NCBI GenBank assembly: GCA_947175295.1
Contig: CAMWMK010000003.1
Location: 1-64,000 of the forward strand
Direction: 5' to 3'
Length of the DNA: 64,000 nt
DNA from: an uncultured Porphyromonadaceae bacterium
Lineage (GTDB): Bacteria > Bacteroidota > Bacteroidia > Bacteroidales > Muribaculaceae
Each line of letters starts with the position of its first letter. The stretch's first letter is position 1. A program made the position numbers and the translations under genes. Below the pieces are notes generated by a model. The model was not told the origin of the DNA and made no database searches. It saw nothing but the letters and a program-made list of their open reading frames with translations. Shown in pieces: positions 39,413-49,094 of this stretch.

Positions 39413-40621
39413 TTAGAATAGATTCTCAAGCTGATCGAGGATATCTCGGGCCACGTCGCGCTTACTCTTTGCAGCATACTCAGTTTCCGCACCATCTTTC
39501 AGCATTACGGTCACCTGATTGGTATCCTTATTGAATCCTGCCAGAGGGTTACGAAGCGAATTAAGCACTATCATGTCGAGTCCTTTTCGCCTCATCTTAT
39601 CCAAGGCGTTTTCATGTTCATGGTCGGTCTCCAAGGCGAAGCCCACGAGTATGCGGTCTCCCTTAGACGCTCCAAGAGTGGCGGCAATATCGGGATTCTT
39701 CACAAGCTTCAGCGTCAGTCCGTCGGTATTCTCACGCTTGAGCTTCTTCTCATGCTTCACCTCAGGAGCATAATCAGCCACTGCGGCGGATAGAACTGCG
39801 GCATCGCTATCGGCAAATGCCGCTTCAGAGGCCTTAAGCATCTCACGCGCACTTCTGACATCTATGCGACGGATAGAGGGATGGTCTGTGTTCAAAGCCA
39901 CAGGACCTGTCACCAACGTGACATCAGCGCCTCTCGCGGCAGCTTCCTCTGCTATGGCGAATCCCATCTTGCCGCTTGAGTAATTGCCTATGAAACGTAC
40001 GGGGTCGATATCCTCATATGTAGGGCCGGCCGTCACAAGTATACGCTTGCCTTTCAACGACTCCCTCCGTGAGAAATGGAGTTCTACCCTTCTGAGGATC
40101 TCCTCCGGCTCCGCCATACGGCCTTTTCCGGTCAGATGACTTGCGAGTTCTCCCGAGGCAGGCTGTATTATATCCACGCCGTCGCGCTCAAGAGCGGCGA
40201 CATTACGCTGTGTGGAAGGATGGGCCCACATATCCAGATCCATAGCCGGCGCCACCATCACCGGGCTCTTCGCCGAAAGATAGGTAGTGATCAGCATGTT
40301 GTCTGCAATGCCATTAGCCATTTTTCCGATAGTGGATGCCGTAGCCGGAGCCACGACCATAAGGTCTGACCATAGTCCGAGATCCACGTGCGAATGCCAT
40401 TCGCCGGTGTTGGCAGCGAAAAACTCAGATACTACGGGTTTTCCACTAAGGGCGGCAAGAGTAGCGGGGGTTATGAACTCCTTTCCGTTTGGAGTTATCA
40501 CTACCTGCACCTCCGCTCCAGCCTTGATGAAAAGACGCAGCAGATATGCGCTCTTGTAGGCTGCTATTCCGCCCGAGATGCCAAGCACTATGTGTTTACC
40601 CTTCAAGGTCTGCATGCTCAT
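39413..40621 (-). CDS. coaBC: Bifunctional phosphopantothenoylcysteine decarboxylase / phosphopantothenate-cysteine ligase
   Basis: GKHIVLGISGGIAAYKSAYLLR, APAMDLDMWAHPSTQRN, ILVTAGPTYEDIDPVRFIGNYSSGKMGFAIAEEA. Confidence 0.96.
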   Translation of the reverse strand: MSMQTLKGKHIVLGISGGIAAYKSAYLLRLFIKAGAEVQVVITPNGKEFITPATLAALSGKPVVSEFFAANTGEWHSHVDLGLWSDLMVVAPATASTIGKMANGIADNMLITTYLSAKSPVMVAPAMDLDMWAHPSTQRNVAALERDGVDIIQPASGELASHLTGKGRMAEPEEILRRVELHFSRRESLKGKRILVTAGPTYEDIDPVRFIGNYSSGKMGFAIAEEAAARGADVTLVTGPVALNTDHPSIRRIDVRSAREMLKASEAAFADSDAAVLSAAVADYAPEVKHEKKLKRENTDGLTLKLVKNPDIAATLGASKGDRILVGFALETDHEHENALDKMRRKGLDMIVLNSLRNPLAGFNKDTNQVTVMLKDGAETEYAAKSKRDVARDILDQLENLF

Positions 40622-41388
40622 TTTTTCTTTAGGAATTCATATTGGAGGCGTCGAAGCTGATCTTTGGTCTCCTTGGGGAAATCACCCTGCATGATCCATT
40701 GGATGAAGCCAGGCTCATGACGCACTATATCCTTCACTTTCCTGCCTTTATTCTTGCCGAAGTTGAATATGGGCTCATGGTTGTCGTCGTAGACCATACG
40801 GCCGGCAAGGTCAACATTGCGTCCTCCGCTTGAGAACTCAGCAAGCGCGCTCACGTCGTTTTTCAGTTCCGGATAGCGGTCGAGCTGGCTTAAGAGCACC
40901 TCATAGGTAGCACGGGTATCTGCCGAAGCCGAATGAGCGTCGTTTAGCTCCTTGCCGCAGTAGAACCGGTAGGCCGCCACGAGCGTACGCTGCTCCATTT
41001 TATGAAAGATACCCTGCACATCTACGAAATTCCTTCCTGAAACGTCGAAACTTAATCCCGCACGTCCAAACTCCTCAATGAGCAAAGGGACATCAAACTT
41101 ATTGCTGTTGAAGCCTGCAATATCGCTGTCTTCGAAAAGTTCATGGAGCGACTTGGCGATCTGCCTGAATGTAGGGGCATCCTTTACGTCGTCATCGGTG
41201 ATATGATGGATTGCGGTGCTCTCCTCCGGAATATGACGTTCGGGATTGATGCGCCTCGTTTTCTCCTCCGTATGGCCGTCCGGGAAGACCTTTATAAGAG
41301 AAATCTCGACGATACGGTCGGCCGTAACACTGGTACCGGTCGTCTCGAGATCGAAGAATATTATGGGGCGAATAAGGTTAAGCTGCAT
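40618..41388 (-). CDS. 3'-5' exonuclease (DnaQ-like)
   Basis: PIIFFDLETTGTSVTADRIVEISLIKV, AGFNSNKFDVPLLIEE, HSASADTRATYEVL. Confidence 0.92.
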   Translation of the reverse strand: MQLNLIRPIIFFDLETTGTSVTADRIVEISLIKVFPDGHTEEKTRRINPERHIPEESTAIHHITDDDVKDAPTFRQIAKSLHELFEDSDIAGFNSNKFDVPLLIEEFGRAGLSFDVSGRNFVDVQGIFHKMEQRTLVAAYRFYCGKELNDAHSASADTRATYEVLLSQLDRYPELKNDVSALAEFSSGGRNVDLAGRMVYDDNHEPIFNFGKNKGRKVKDIVRHEPGFIQWIMQGDFPKETKDQLRRLQYEFLKKK

Positions 41389-41409
41389 AGTGAATGATCA
41401 TTAAAAGCG

Positions 41410-42543
41410 TTATTCCGTCAAATGCATGGGCATCAAGGCCATCACCAGATTCTCATTTTCCTTCTGCTCGAAGGGCATGAATAGACCGGTGCGTCCCGGA
41501 TCAGACAGTTTCACTACAATCTGGTCACCGGGAAGGTTATTGAGCAAATCAAGCATATTGACGCTATTGAATCCTATTGAGAGCGGCGAGCCTTCGTAGG
41601 AACAACTGATTCGCTCGTCAGCCTTTGTGGAGTAGTCTCGATCCTGAGCCTGCAGAGCCACCACATTGTCGGCCATAATCAGTTTCACCAGACTTGAGGC
41701 CTTGCAGGCGAAGAGGGATACTCGACGCACTGCGGCAGCGAGTATCTGACGGTCTACCGTCAGTTCGTTGGGATTGTCTTGCGGAAGGATCCGGTTGTAG
41801 TTAGGATAGACTCCTTTGACAAAACGACAGCCCAGACGGTAGTTTCCGAAAGAGAATATGGCACTCTTGTCGTCCTTGCGAATCTTGACAAATTCAGTTT
41901 CCTTACCGATAAATGAGCGGAGGATACCCGCAGGTTTTCCAGGGAGTATGAATGAGGTCTCCGTCTCAGGACGGAATGAAGTGTTGATGTAGCGTACGAG
42001 CTTGAAGGTGTCTGATCCTACGAAAGTGATGTCATCTTTGTGGAAATCCCAGCACACTCCGGTCATAACCGGACGCAATCTCCCAATCACCTCTCCGCCG
42101 ATGGCAAAGAGAGTGAAGTCAAGTCCTCTTTGCACCACTTCTGCGGGGATGGTCATCTCCACAGGGAGTTCATCAGTCTCGAAGTTCTGCGGATACTCTG
42201 CGGCATCCACACCCATAAAGGAAAAATGACCGCCCGGGAAGAGAAGATCCACCTCTCCCGTCGACTCCTCTATTTCAAAAGTCAGAGGGAAATTCGCCAC
42301 TTCCTTCACCACATCCATGAGCCTTTTCGCATTTATTGCGATTTTACCGTCAAGGCCCTGATTGGTGATTTCCATGCTGGCACTCATCACCGTATCCATG
42401 TCGCTACCGGTAATCAGCAGAGTGTCTCCCGCCACTTCCAGAAGGAAGTTATCCAAAATGGAAAGTGTGTTTTTTGCATTCACAACCTTGCTGACAGCGG
42501 AGAGCTGCTGCTGAAGGGTCTTTCCGTAAACGTTGAATTTCAT
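41410..42543 (-). CDS. dnaN: DNA polymerase III subunit beta (sliding clamp)
   Basis: MKFNVYGKTLQQQLSAVSKVVNAKNTLSILDNFLLEVAGDTLLITGSDMDTVM...; C-terminal ALMPMHLTE. Confidence 0.96.
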   Translation of the reverse strand: MKFNVYGKTLQQQLSAVSKVVNAKNTLSILDNFLLEVAGDTLLITGSDMDTVMSASMEITNQGLDGKIAINAKRLMDVVKEVANFPLTFEIEESTGEVDLLFPGGHFSFMGVDAAEYPQNFETDELPVEMTIPAEVVQRGLDFTLFAIGGEVIGRLRPVMTGVCWDFHKDDITFVGSDTFKLVRYINTSFRPETETSFILPGKPAGILRSFIGKETEFVKIRKDDKSAIFSFGNYRLGCRFVKGVYPNYNRILPQDNPNELTVDRQILAAAVRRVSLFACKASSLVKLIMADNVVALQAQDRDYSTKADERISCSYEGSPLSIGFNSVNMLDLLNNLPGDQIVVKLSDPGRTGLFMPFEQKENENLVMALMPMHLTE

Positions 42544-42651
42544 ATATATTTTTATTTTGTTATTTTTCAATCATTTGCCGGAGCAGGCCACAGTAACGGG
42601 CACAACTCGGATTCCTAACACACAAAGATAACAAAAAAAAACCGGATGTGC

Positions 42652-42694
42652 AAAAAAAAGTTTCATGCAGACATGCTGCATGAAACTTTTTTTT
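42652..42694. terminator. Bidirectional-looking terminator hairpin downstream of rplI
   Basis: AAAAAAAAGTTTCATGCAG ACATG CTGCATGAAACTTTTTTTT, perfect stem. Confidence 0.9.
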
Positions 42695-42715
42695 ATCATC
42701 TTTAACTATAGAGAA

Positions 42716-43171
42716 TTACTCCTCAGTAGTCTCTGCCACTACGACAACAGGCACTTCAGCATTTACGTCGCGGTGGAACTTAACCGTGCATACGTATTCG
42801 CCAGTCTGCTTGATAGGGTTTTTAAGCGAGATGAGCTTGCGGTCTACATTATGGCCGAGCTTAGCGAATGCATCAGCGATATGTGCAGCGCCTACGCTAC
42901 CGTAGATCACGCCGTTGGCACCTGTCTTAGCCTCGATAGTGAGGGTAACGTCCTTGATGGCGTCTGCCTGAGCCTGTGCGTCAGCGAGGATAGCTGCGAT
43001 CTTGTGGGCGCGCTGGCGAAGGTTTTCCTGAAGTTCTTTAAGGTTGGCATCGGATGCGATGATTGCCTTACCCTGCGGAATCAGATAGTTACGTCCATAA
43101 CCATCCTTCACTTCCACTACATCGTCCTTGTAGCCGAGCTCGACTACGTTTTCTTTAAGAATAAGTTTCAT
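42716..43171 (-). CDS. rplI: 50S ribosomal protein L9
   Basis: MKLILKENVVELGYKDDVVEVKDGYGRNYLIPQGKAIIAS. Confidence 0.97.
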   Translation of the reverse strand: MKLILKENVVELGYKDDVVEVKDGYGRNYLIPQGKAIIASDANLKELQENLRQRAHKIAAILADAQAQADAIKDVTLTIEAKTGANGVIYGSVGAAHIADAFAKLGHNVDRKLISLKNPIKQTGEYVCTVKFHRDVNAEVPVVVVAETTEE

Positions 43172-43195
43172 ATATAGCTTTCGTTAAAACGGTTA

Positions 43196-43462
43196 TTATT
43201 TCATTAAGTCAGTCACATAGGGGAGAAGAGCGAGGTGACGGGCACGCTTAACGGCCTGAGCCACGCGACGCTGGAACTTAAGGGAAGTTCCGGTGATGCG
43301 GCGGGGAAGAATCTTACCCTGCTCGTTGAGGAACTTCTTGAGGAATTCGGGATCCTTGTAGTCGATATACTTGATGCCGCTGCGCTTGAAACGGCAGTAT
43401 TTCTTCTTGCGGGTATCTACTGTCAGAGGAGTGAGATAACGGATTTCGCTGTTTGCTGCCAT
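43196..43462 (-). CDS. rpsR: 30S ribosomal protein S18
   Basis: [63 protein letters not shown]. Confidence 0.97.
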   Translation of the reverse strand: MAANSEIRYLTPLTVDTRKKKYCRFKRSGIKYIDYKDPEFLKKFLNEQGKILPRRITGTSLKFQRRVAQAVKRARHLALLPYVTDLMK

Positions 43463-43464
43463 GA

Positions 43465-43848
43465 TTATGCCTCCTTGTTTTCTGCTTCGGCAGTAGCCTC
43501 AGCTGTTTCACTTGCTTTGTTTGCTCTCAGGTTGCGACGCTTCTCTGCGTATTCAGCTGCATGCTTGTCAAGACGGAAAGTGAGGAAACGGAGCACTTTC
43601 TCATCGCGACGGTAAGCGATCTCGAGCTGCTTTACGAGTGTGGGCGCGCCTTCGAATTCGAGAAGACAGTAGAAGCCTGTTGATTTCTTCTGGATGGGGT
43701 AAGCGAGCTTGCGAAGGCCCCACTCCTCTTCATTGACGATTGTAGCGCCGTTGGCTGTCAATACGCCTTTGAACTTTTCTACCGCTTCCTTCATCTGTTC
43801 GTCAGACAAAACGGGAGTTAAAATGAAAACGGTTTCGTAACGATTCAT
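43465..43848 (-). CDS. rpsF: 30S ribosomal protein S6
   Basis: [60 protein letters not shown]. Confidence 0.97.
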   Translation of the reverse strand: MNRYETVFILTPVLSDEQMKEAVEKFKGVLTANGATIVNEEEWGLRKLAYPIQKKSTGFYCLLEFEGAPTLVKQLEIAYRRDEKVLRFLTFRLDKHAAEYAEKRRNLRANKASETAEATAEAENKEA

Positions 43849-43880
43849 ACGTTTGTTTAATTAATTGGTTATATTTCACT

Positions 43881-43918
43881 GTTTTGATTGCGATCAGCAC
43901 TGAAATCGCCTCAAAAAC
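43881..43918 (-). promoter_or_regulatory. Candidate autoregulatory leader hairpin of the rpsF-rpsR-rplI operon
   Basis: Minus-strand GTTTTTGAGGCGAT...ATCGCAATCAAAAC in the 5' UTR between the -7 box (TAATTTTG, 43923-43930) and the rpsF ATG. Confidence 0.4.
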
Positions 43919-43977
43919 GGTACAAAATTACGAAAAAAATCCGAGACATGCAAATTTATCCGCACATAATTGCGATT

Positions 43978-44109
43978 TCACCCCACGGCTCTGATTCCCT
44001 GAAGCTGACGGCGCGAGATTATCCGGGGATAGCGGTCATCCAGTCGAAGATACCGCTGTGACGGAGTATAGTTGCTTCCATACGATAACTGAAGAGGATA
44101 TCTTATCAT
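43978..44109 (-). other. Short 43-codon ORF or gene remnant of unknown function
   Basis: MIRYPLQLSYGSNYTPSQRYLRLDDRYPRIISRRQLQGIRAVG*. Confidence 0.3.
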
Positions 44110-44184
44110 AAGAAACGCTGCTCTTTCATTGCAATATGTAATAGATTATAATTGGCAAAGCTGGAATAATAGGATACGACGATA

Positions 44185-44340
44185 TCACAAAATGAGTCCT
44201 GGTCGTATTTCAGTTATTGTGATACCGTTGTCTTTTGTCCTCTTCTGCAATGACTTTGTATAATTTATCTGAAAAGCCTTGGAAGCACTGTAAGAGGGTG
44301 CGTTTGTCAATGACTGTTCCAGACACATTGATTTGCGCCA
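44185..44340 (-). pseudogene. Fragment of a short-chain dehydrogenase/reductase
   Basis: NAPSYSASKAFQINYTKSLQKRTKDNGITITEIRPGLIL* matches the SDR YxxxK region; no Rossmann N-terminus, fused to unrelated repeat sequence. Confidence 0.7.
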
Positions 44341-44350
44341 CGGCATCGGC

Positions 44351-44573
44351 CCGTAATCGGGTTCGCCATGCACGGCGTTGCCGGGGTAGAAAAAGTCTTC
44401 GGATCTGTGATTGCCCATTATGCTTAGAATTATGATACTTGATACTTCATACAAATTTACACAAAAACAATCGAAAAAGTCAAGGAAAACTCCGGAAATC
44501 TTCTCTGAGAGGGTTATTTATTGACTTAGGTTAATATTCCGAGGGTTCTTTGAGGGGTTAATCGCCGGATAAG
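44351..44573. repeat. Direct repeat copy A (223 bp; partner at 47549-47771)
   Basis: Ungapped by-eye alignment with copy B, about 11 mismatches in 223 (~95% identity). Confidence 0.92.
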
Positions 44574-44769
44574 GGCCTTTGGAATGATCTCGATCGAAGC
44601 CAAGCGCGTTGCGACCAAGTCTCCAGCCGACCAAAAGAAGAAGGCGGCTGACGCCTCCCCCTGTTTTTCTATCATACCATCGTAGTTTAATCTTGGATTT
44701 ATATTTGTAAAGGGCCATAATTGACTTTCCATGATTATCCGAAGCTAGCGACGGGAGAATATGAAAAAA

Positions 44770-46830
44770 TTATAATCTATTGAATATACCGGAATCGTTA
44801 TCAGTGTTAGTGATTTTCTGCTTGGGCGATTTTGACGGTTTACCGAAAGGCAGGTTATATATGAAATTCACATACACCATATTGGCGTTGTTCTTAATTC
44901 TCTCAACATTTGATGAGGAGATAACATTTGTCCCGTATGTCTTTTGCGTTTGTTTCCACGAATCGTAGAACGGATAACGTATGCCTATTCCTATTGTCAT
45001 GGTCTGGATAGGCCGGTATGACACCTCGACCTTAGCCATGCTTGGACGTGTGGTAAGCATCTGTCCCGCCAGCATTTCAGTTTCTGTCTGATAGAATATT
45101 TCTGCTGACCATTTTTTATAATTCAGATATATGGACGGAGCGATAGTATAGCCTGTATGATTCCATTCCTGTCCCATGTAACTGTTCCGGGTGTACATGA
45201 CTTCTGAATACAACCGTAAGCGAAGAAGGTTATTGGCGAAGGGCATCCATTGCATGAATAGGCTTGCCTTATAGTATTGCATCCATTTAAGATTACCGAT
45301 TGTCTCTTTTATTACTTGGTCTGTAACACTGAAAATCGGAGCAATCTGACTTTTTCCATAGATATATGATACCTCAGGATTGATTATGAATTTTCTGAAA
45401 CCCTTGAAATAAGAGAGGCTGAAGGAATGGGTGTTCTGCGGCTTCAGATCAGGATTACCAGAATATCGATAGTTAATATCTTTATAATATGGATTGAATG
45501 TCAGTTGTGATATTGTGGGATTCAGCGTATTTACTTCATAGTTTAACGTAAGTTCTGAGGATGTGTCAATTAAGTATGCGACATTGAGTTGCGGTCGGAA
45601 GTAATAATAGTCGTGGCTCTTGCCATCAATATCTTTGAAATAGTTTCCATTCAGTCCAAGACTCAGAGAATAATTCCACTTTTGCCCAAGCATACCGTTC
45701 AATCCAGCGTATGTATAAAACTCATTGGTTGCAGTAGATTCAACCGAATTTTTCTGAGAAGCGGTATTATAGGCATATCTGACACCCAAAAGAAATTTCG
45801 TCTTTGGATTAATAACATAACCGTACCAGCCTTCTCCGATAAACGAATACTTATCGGTTTCAATATCTGTTTTAGTGGTGAAGCCATCATCAATACCGTT
45901 TTCGGAATAATCATAATAATATGAAGAATTATAATAGGTTCCGACTGCGTTGAGATTCAATTCATGGCGACCGAAAACTTTATTGAAATATAAGTCAAGA
46001 GATGGATTAAGGTATTTGTCCTTATCTTGACTTGCTGCGGTACCTTGCGTATCGGTGCCGAGACGATCCATGACGAAATCCTGCACAGATGAACGTCTGC
46101 GATTCAAACCTCCAAGTGATAACTTTGCATTGAACACATAGTCATCAATCTTGACATTGGAATAGCTGAGTTCAGCCATGTGCTGTTCATAAGCATACGG
46201 ACTTTTACGCCCTGCTCGAGCTTTGGTATATTGATCACCATCCAATGAATATGAAATATATTCATCAAGACGACGGCCATTATAATTTCGATAGTTGATG
46301 TTATACATTACGCCTAATGTAGAACGGCCCCAATTATACTTCAGGCTCGCCACATCATTACCGAATCCGGTAGTTACAGCATTCAAAGTATTAAGCATCA
46401 TGGAGCCGCCTGTCTGCTTCTTTGTAATCACGTTGATCACCACACCCAATCCCATATTGGAATATTGAATCGGGGGTTGGGAGTAATATTTTATCTTGGA
46501 GATGTCTTCACTAGGAATAGTGGCAAGATCCACCGAGGACGACGGAACACCGTTAATCAGTATCTTTACAGCTTTACCCTCACTTGAGCTAACGGTCATA
46601 TCGGATACAAAAATTTTAGGCAAGGTCTGAATTGCCTGAATTGCGGTAGGGAACTGTTGCTTCTCTGTCTGTGTGAGAATGTAATCCTTATGGTCAGAAA
46701 AGCGGTTGACCATAGAGGCTGTTACCACTACCTCATCAAGAGTAGCGGACAAGGAGTCTGTCAAGACTTCCTGTTGTGCTTGTACCAATAATGGGAACAA
46801 GAACGTGAGAGTGAAAATGAGGTTTCTCAT
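44770..46830 (-). CDS. TonB-dependent receptor-like outer-membrane beta-barrel protein
   Basis: MRNLIFTLTFLFPLLVQAQQ signal; LDEVVVTASMVNRF plug; INGVPSSSVDLATIPSEDISKIKYYS; GLGVVINVITKKQ; long barrel. Confidence 0.88.
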   Translation of the reverse strand: MRNLIFTLTFLFPLLVQAQQEVLTDSLSATLDEVVVTASMVNRFSDHKDYILTQTEKQQFPTAIQAIQTLPKIFVSDMTVSSSEGKAVKILINGVPSSSVDLATIPSEDISKIKYYSQPPIQYSNMGLGVVINVITKKQTGGSMMLNTLNAVTTGFGNDVASLKYNWGRSTLGVMYNINYRNYNGRRLDEYISYSLDGDQYTKARAGRKSPYAYEQHMAELSYSNVKIDDYVFNAKLSLGGLNRRRSSVQDFVMDRLGTDTQGTAASQDKDKYLNPSLDLYFNKVFGRHELNLNAVGTYYNSSYYYDYSENGIDDGFTTKTDIETDKYSFIGEGWYGYVINPKTKFLLGVRYAYNTASQKNSVESTATNEFYTYAGLNGMLGQKWNYSLSLGLNGNYFKDIDGKSHDYYYFRPQLNVAYLIDTSSELTLNYEVNTLNPTISQLTFNPYYKDINYRYSGNPDLKPQNTHSFSLSYFKGFRKFIINPEVSYIYGKSQIAPIFSVTDQVIKETIGNLKWMQYYKASLFMQWMPFANNLLRLRLYSEVMYTRNSYMGQEWNHTGYTIAPSIYLNYKKWSAEIFYQTETEMLAGQMLTTRPSMAKVEVSYRPIQTMTIGIGIRYPFYDSWKQTQKTYGTNVISSSNVERIKNNANMVYVNFIYNLPFGKPSKSPKQKITNTDNDSGIFNRL

Positions 46831-46926
46831 GCTTTGCAGTTTTTTCTGCAAAGAAAATAAAAAACACTCAGATTGATATGGAAATCTGTCTGACATTTAT
46901 CTGACAAATTCTGACAATGCAGTAAA

Positions 46927-47396
46927 TCAGATATTTATATGCAGCTCGTATGAGTCGCCTCTATTACAAACGATTTCTATATCAGTCTTGGCAAGCGCAG
47001 TCTTAGTACGTCTTACAAGGGTATATAGCGATTCCTCAGCATTGCTTTTGTTACCCCAAAGAATCTCGCATAATGTTCTTTTATCCACTCTCATGCCCGG
47101 AGCCTCAAGAAGCATATGAATAAACCGTCGCTGCATCGGTGATATATAAGTGGCTGATGTGTTGTATTCTGCATTTGACGTAAGGCCGCTATGGTGTCAG
47201 GACAAGTCCATCGTTCACTATTTTCATTTGCTAATGCAAGCATCGCATCATTAAGGTCATTTGCAATACTCCTTTTTGTATTTGAATAGGAGAAACAACA
47301 GGAAATAATCGATGCTATCAAAAAAAATATGGGTATTAACATTCCATAACGAAGTCCATTCCCACCGTTACTTGCTATTGTACTATCCTGTTTCAT
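46927..47396 (-). pseudogene. Membrane-anchored winged-helix transcriptional regulator disrupted by a frameshift
   Basis: N-terminal TM half (47091-47396, MKQDSTIASNGGNGLRYGMLIPIFFLIASIISCC...) and winged-helix half (46927-47136, MQRRFIHMLLEAPGMRVDKRTLCEILWGNKSNAEESLYTLVRRTKTALAKTDIEIV) overlap in different frames. Confidence 0.7.
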
Positions 47397-47548
47397 GTTA
47401 ACATTCTTCTTTTTATAAGCTAATCTTTATGTTTTTGGTTCTCTTATGACGCGATTACTAATACAGTAATGAGTAGAATAACGTGATAACGAATCTTCTC
47501 TTCATTAGTGATATTCGGTTTTTAAATATATTCAACGTCTTAGCAACC

Positions 47549-47771
47549 CCGTAATCAGGTTCGCCATGCACGGCGTTGCCGGGGTAGAAAAAGTCTTCGG
47601 ATCTGTGATTGCCCATTATGCTTAGAATTATGATACCTGTTACTTCGTACAAATTTACGCAAAAAAAATCGAAAAAGTCAAGGAAAACTCCGGAAATATT
47701 CTCGGAGAGGGCTATTTATTGACTTAGGTTAATATTCCGAGGGTTCTTTGAGGGATCAATCGCCGGATAAG
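47549..47771. repeat. Direct repeat copy B; includes the 3' end of the Crp/Fnr gene and a promoter-like region
   Basis: ~95% identical to 44351-44573. Confidence 0.92.
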
Positions 47772-48322
47772 AGCTTCTTTTTGATCCGGCTGAGGCTGCC
47801 GGGCTCTATCTGAAGATACTTCGCTATCTCTTTCTGAGGCACATCCTGCAAAATCTGAGGATGCTCCGTGATAAGGTCGACATATCGCTCCGCAGGGGTC
47901 TTGGCATAGAGGGCATAATAACGCTTAGCCAATGATACGTAAGCGGCCTCCATGAAAAGGCGCCCCTGCCGACCGGCCTCAATATCTTCCTCAAACAGAC
48001 CAGGAAGAATCGTGGCATCAATAATACATACCTCAGAATTCTTTCCGGCGACGATGTCGAACATAGCAGGGGCATTGTGCATGCACGACGGATAATCACC
48101 CAGCAGAGCCTCGGGGAACGCAAAGCCACCTATCTTGCCGACACCGGCAATCATATATTTCAAGTAGCCGGATTTCACATAGCCGCAGACATTAGTCGGC
48201 TCACCTCTACGGCACAGATACTCGCCCTTTGTCAACGACACGAGCCTGCCACGACTGTCCATCAAGTCATGCCAGAACTGAAGGTCAAGTCCTTCAAGAT
48301 GCGTATTGAAGTGGCGTTTCAT
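47756..48322 (-). CDS. Crp/Fnr family transcriptional regulator
   Basis: LTKGEYLCRRGEPTNVCGYVKSGYLKYM cNMP-binding fold; DVPQKEIAKYLQIEPGSLSRIKKKL HTH. Confidence 0.88.
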   Translation of the reverse strand: MKRHFNTHLEGLDLQFWHDLMDSRGRLVSLTKGEYLCRRGEPTNVCGYVKSGYLKYMIAGVGKIGGFAFPEALLGDYPSCMHNAPAMFDIVAGKNSEVCIIDATILPGLFEEDIEAGRQGRLFMEAAYVSLAKRYYALYAKTPAERYVDLITEHPQILQDVPQKEIAKYLQIEPGSLSRIKKKLLSGD

Positions 48323-48327
48323 GACTG

Positions 48328-48335
48328 CAAAGTTA
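48328..48335 (-). promoter_or_regulatory. -7 box TAACTTTG (minus strand) ending 5 nt before the Crp/Fnr ATG
   Basis: Minus strand: TAACTTTG-CAGTC-ATG. Confidence 0.6.
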
Positions 48336-48448
48336 CTAATTTTTTTTAATATGGGTAAGGAAATATGCAGGAAATGGGGCGGATTTTTTGCCATACGGAA
48401 TTTTTTTTGTAATTTTACAAAAATTTAATAAAAGTACACATCTACACA

Positions 48449-49084
48449 ATGAACGATACACTTTCAGACGACATCGACATCATCACCGATCCTGATCCCG
48501 CAGCAGTAGCAATCCAGCCCACAGAGAAGCATAAACGGAGGCATACGCCCTTTCTGCTCCTTCTAAACATCCTTATGACCGGGACCGCCGGATGGAAAGA
48601 CCTTAGACGCGCACGCCTTAAGCCCGAACAGGCTGCTTCCGGCTGCTTCTACCCCATCATAGCGTTGGCCTCCGCATGCCGCTTCGCCGAGTGGTTTTAT
48701 CTTCCCGAATTCAACCTCTCGGCCACCCTTATAGGTGCCGCTTCGGTCTTCGCGTCTTTTTTCTTCAGTTATTTCGCCGTGCAGGTTTTTTGCCGATGGC
48801 TCTTTCCCGCACCCACTAAAGGAAAGACCGAGACAAGCTTCTTCAAGCTTATGGTGCAATATGCGCTTTCAAGCCTTGCACTGTTTTGGATTCCCGCCGA
48901 AATACTCCCCATCCTGGAGCCCTTTACGGTGTTCCTCCCGATATGGACGGCATTCATCATCACAAAGGGAATACGCTTCCTGCTCATTCCCGAACAGCAC
49001 CACAACCGTTGCATGGTCACGATTGTTGTCACAATAATAGTCATGCCATATTTCTTCATGTGGCTTTGCGATAAGATATTCTAA
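48449..49084 (+). CDS. YIP1-like integral membrane protein
   Basis: Five or so hydrophobic segments; [40 protein letters not shown]. Confidence 0.6.
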   Translation: MNDTLSDDIDIITDPDPAAVAIQPTEKHKRRHTPFLLLLNILMTGTAGWKDLRRARLKPEQAASGCFYPIIALASACRFAEWFYLPEFNLSATLIGAASVFASFFFSYFAVQVFCRWLFPAPTKGKTETSFFKLMVQYALSSLALFWIPAEILPILEPFTVFLPIWTAFIITKGIRFLLIPEQHHNRCMVTIVVTIIVMPYFFMWLCDKIF

Positions 49085-49094
49085 TGTAGTAATT

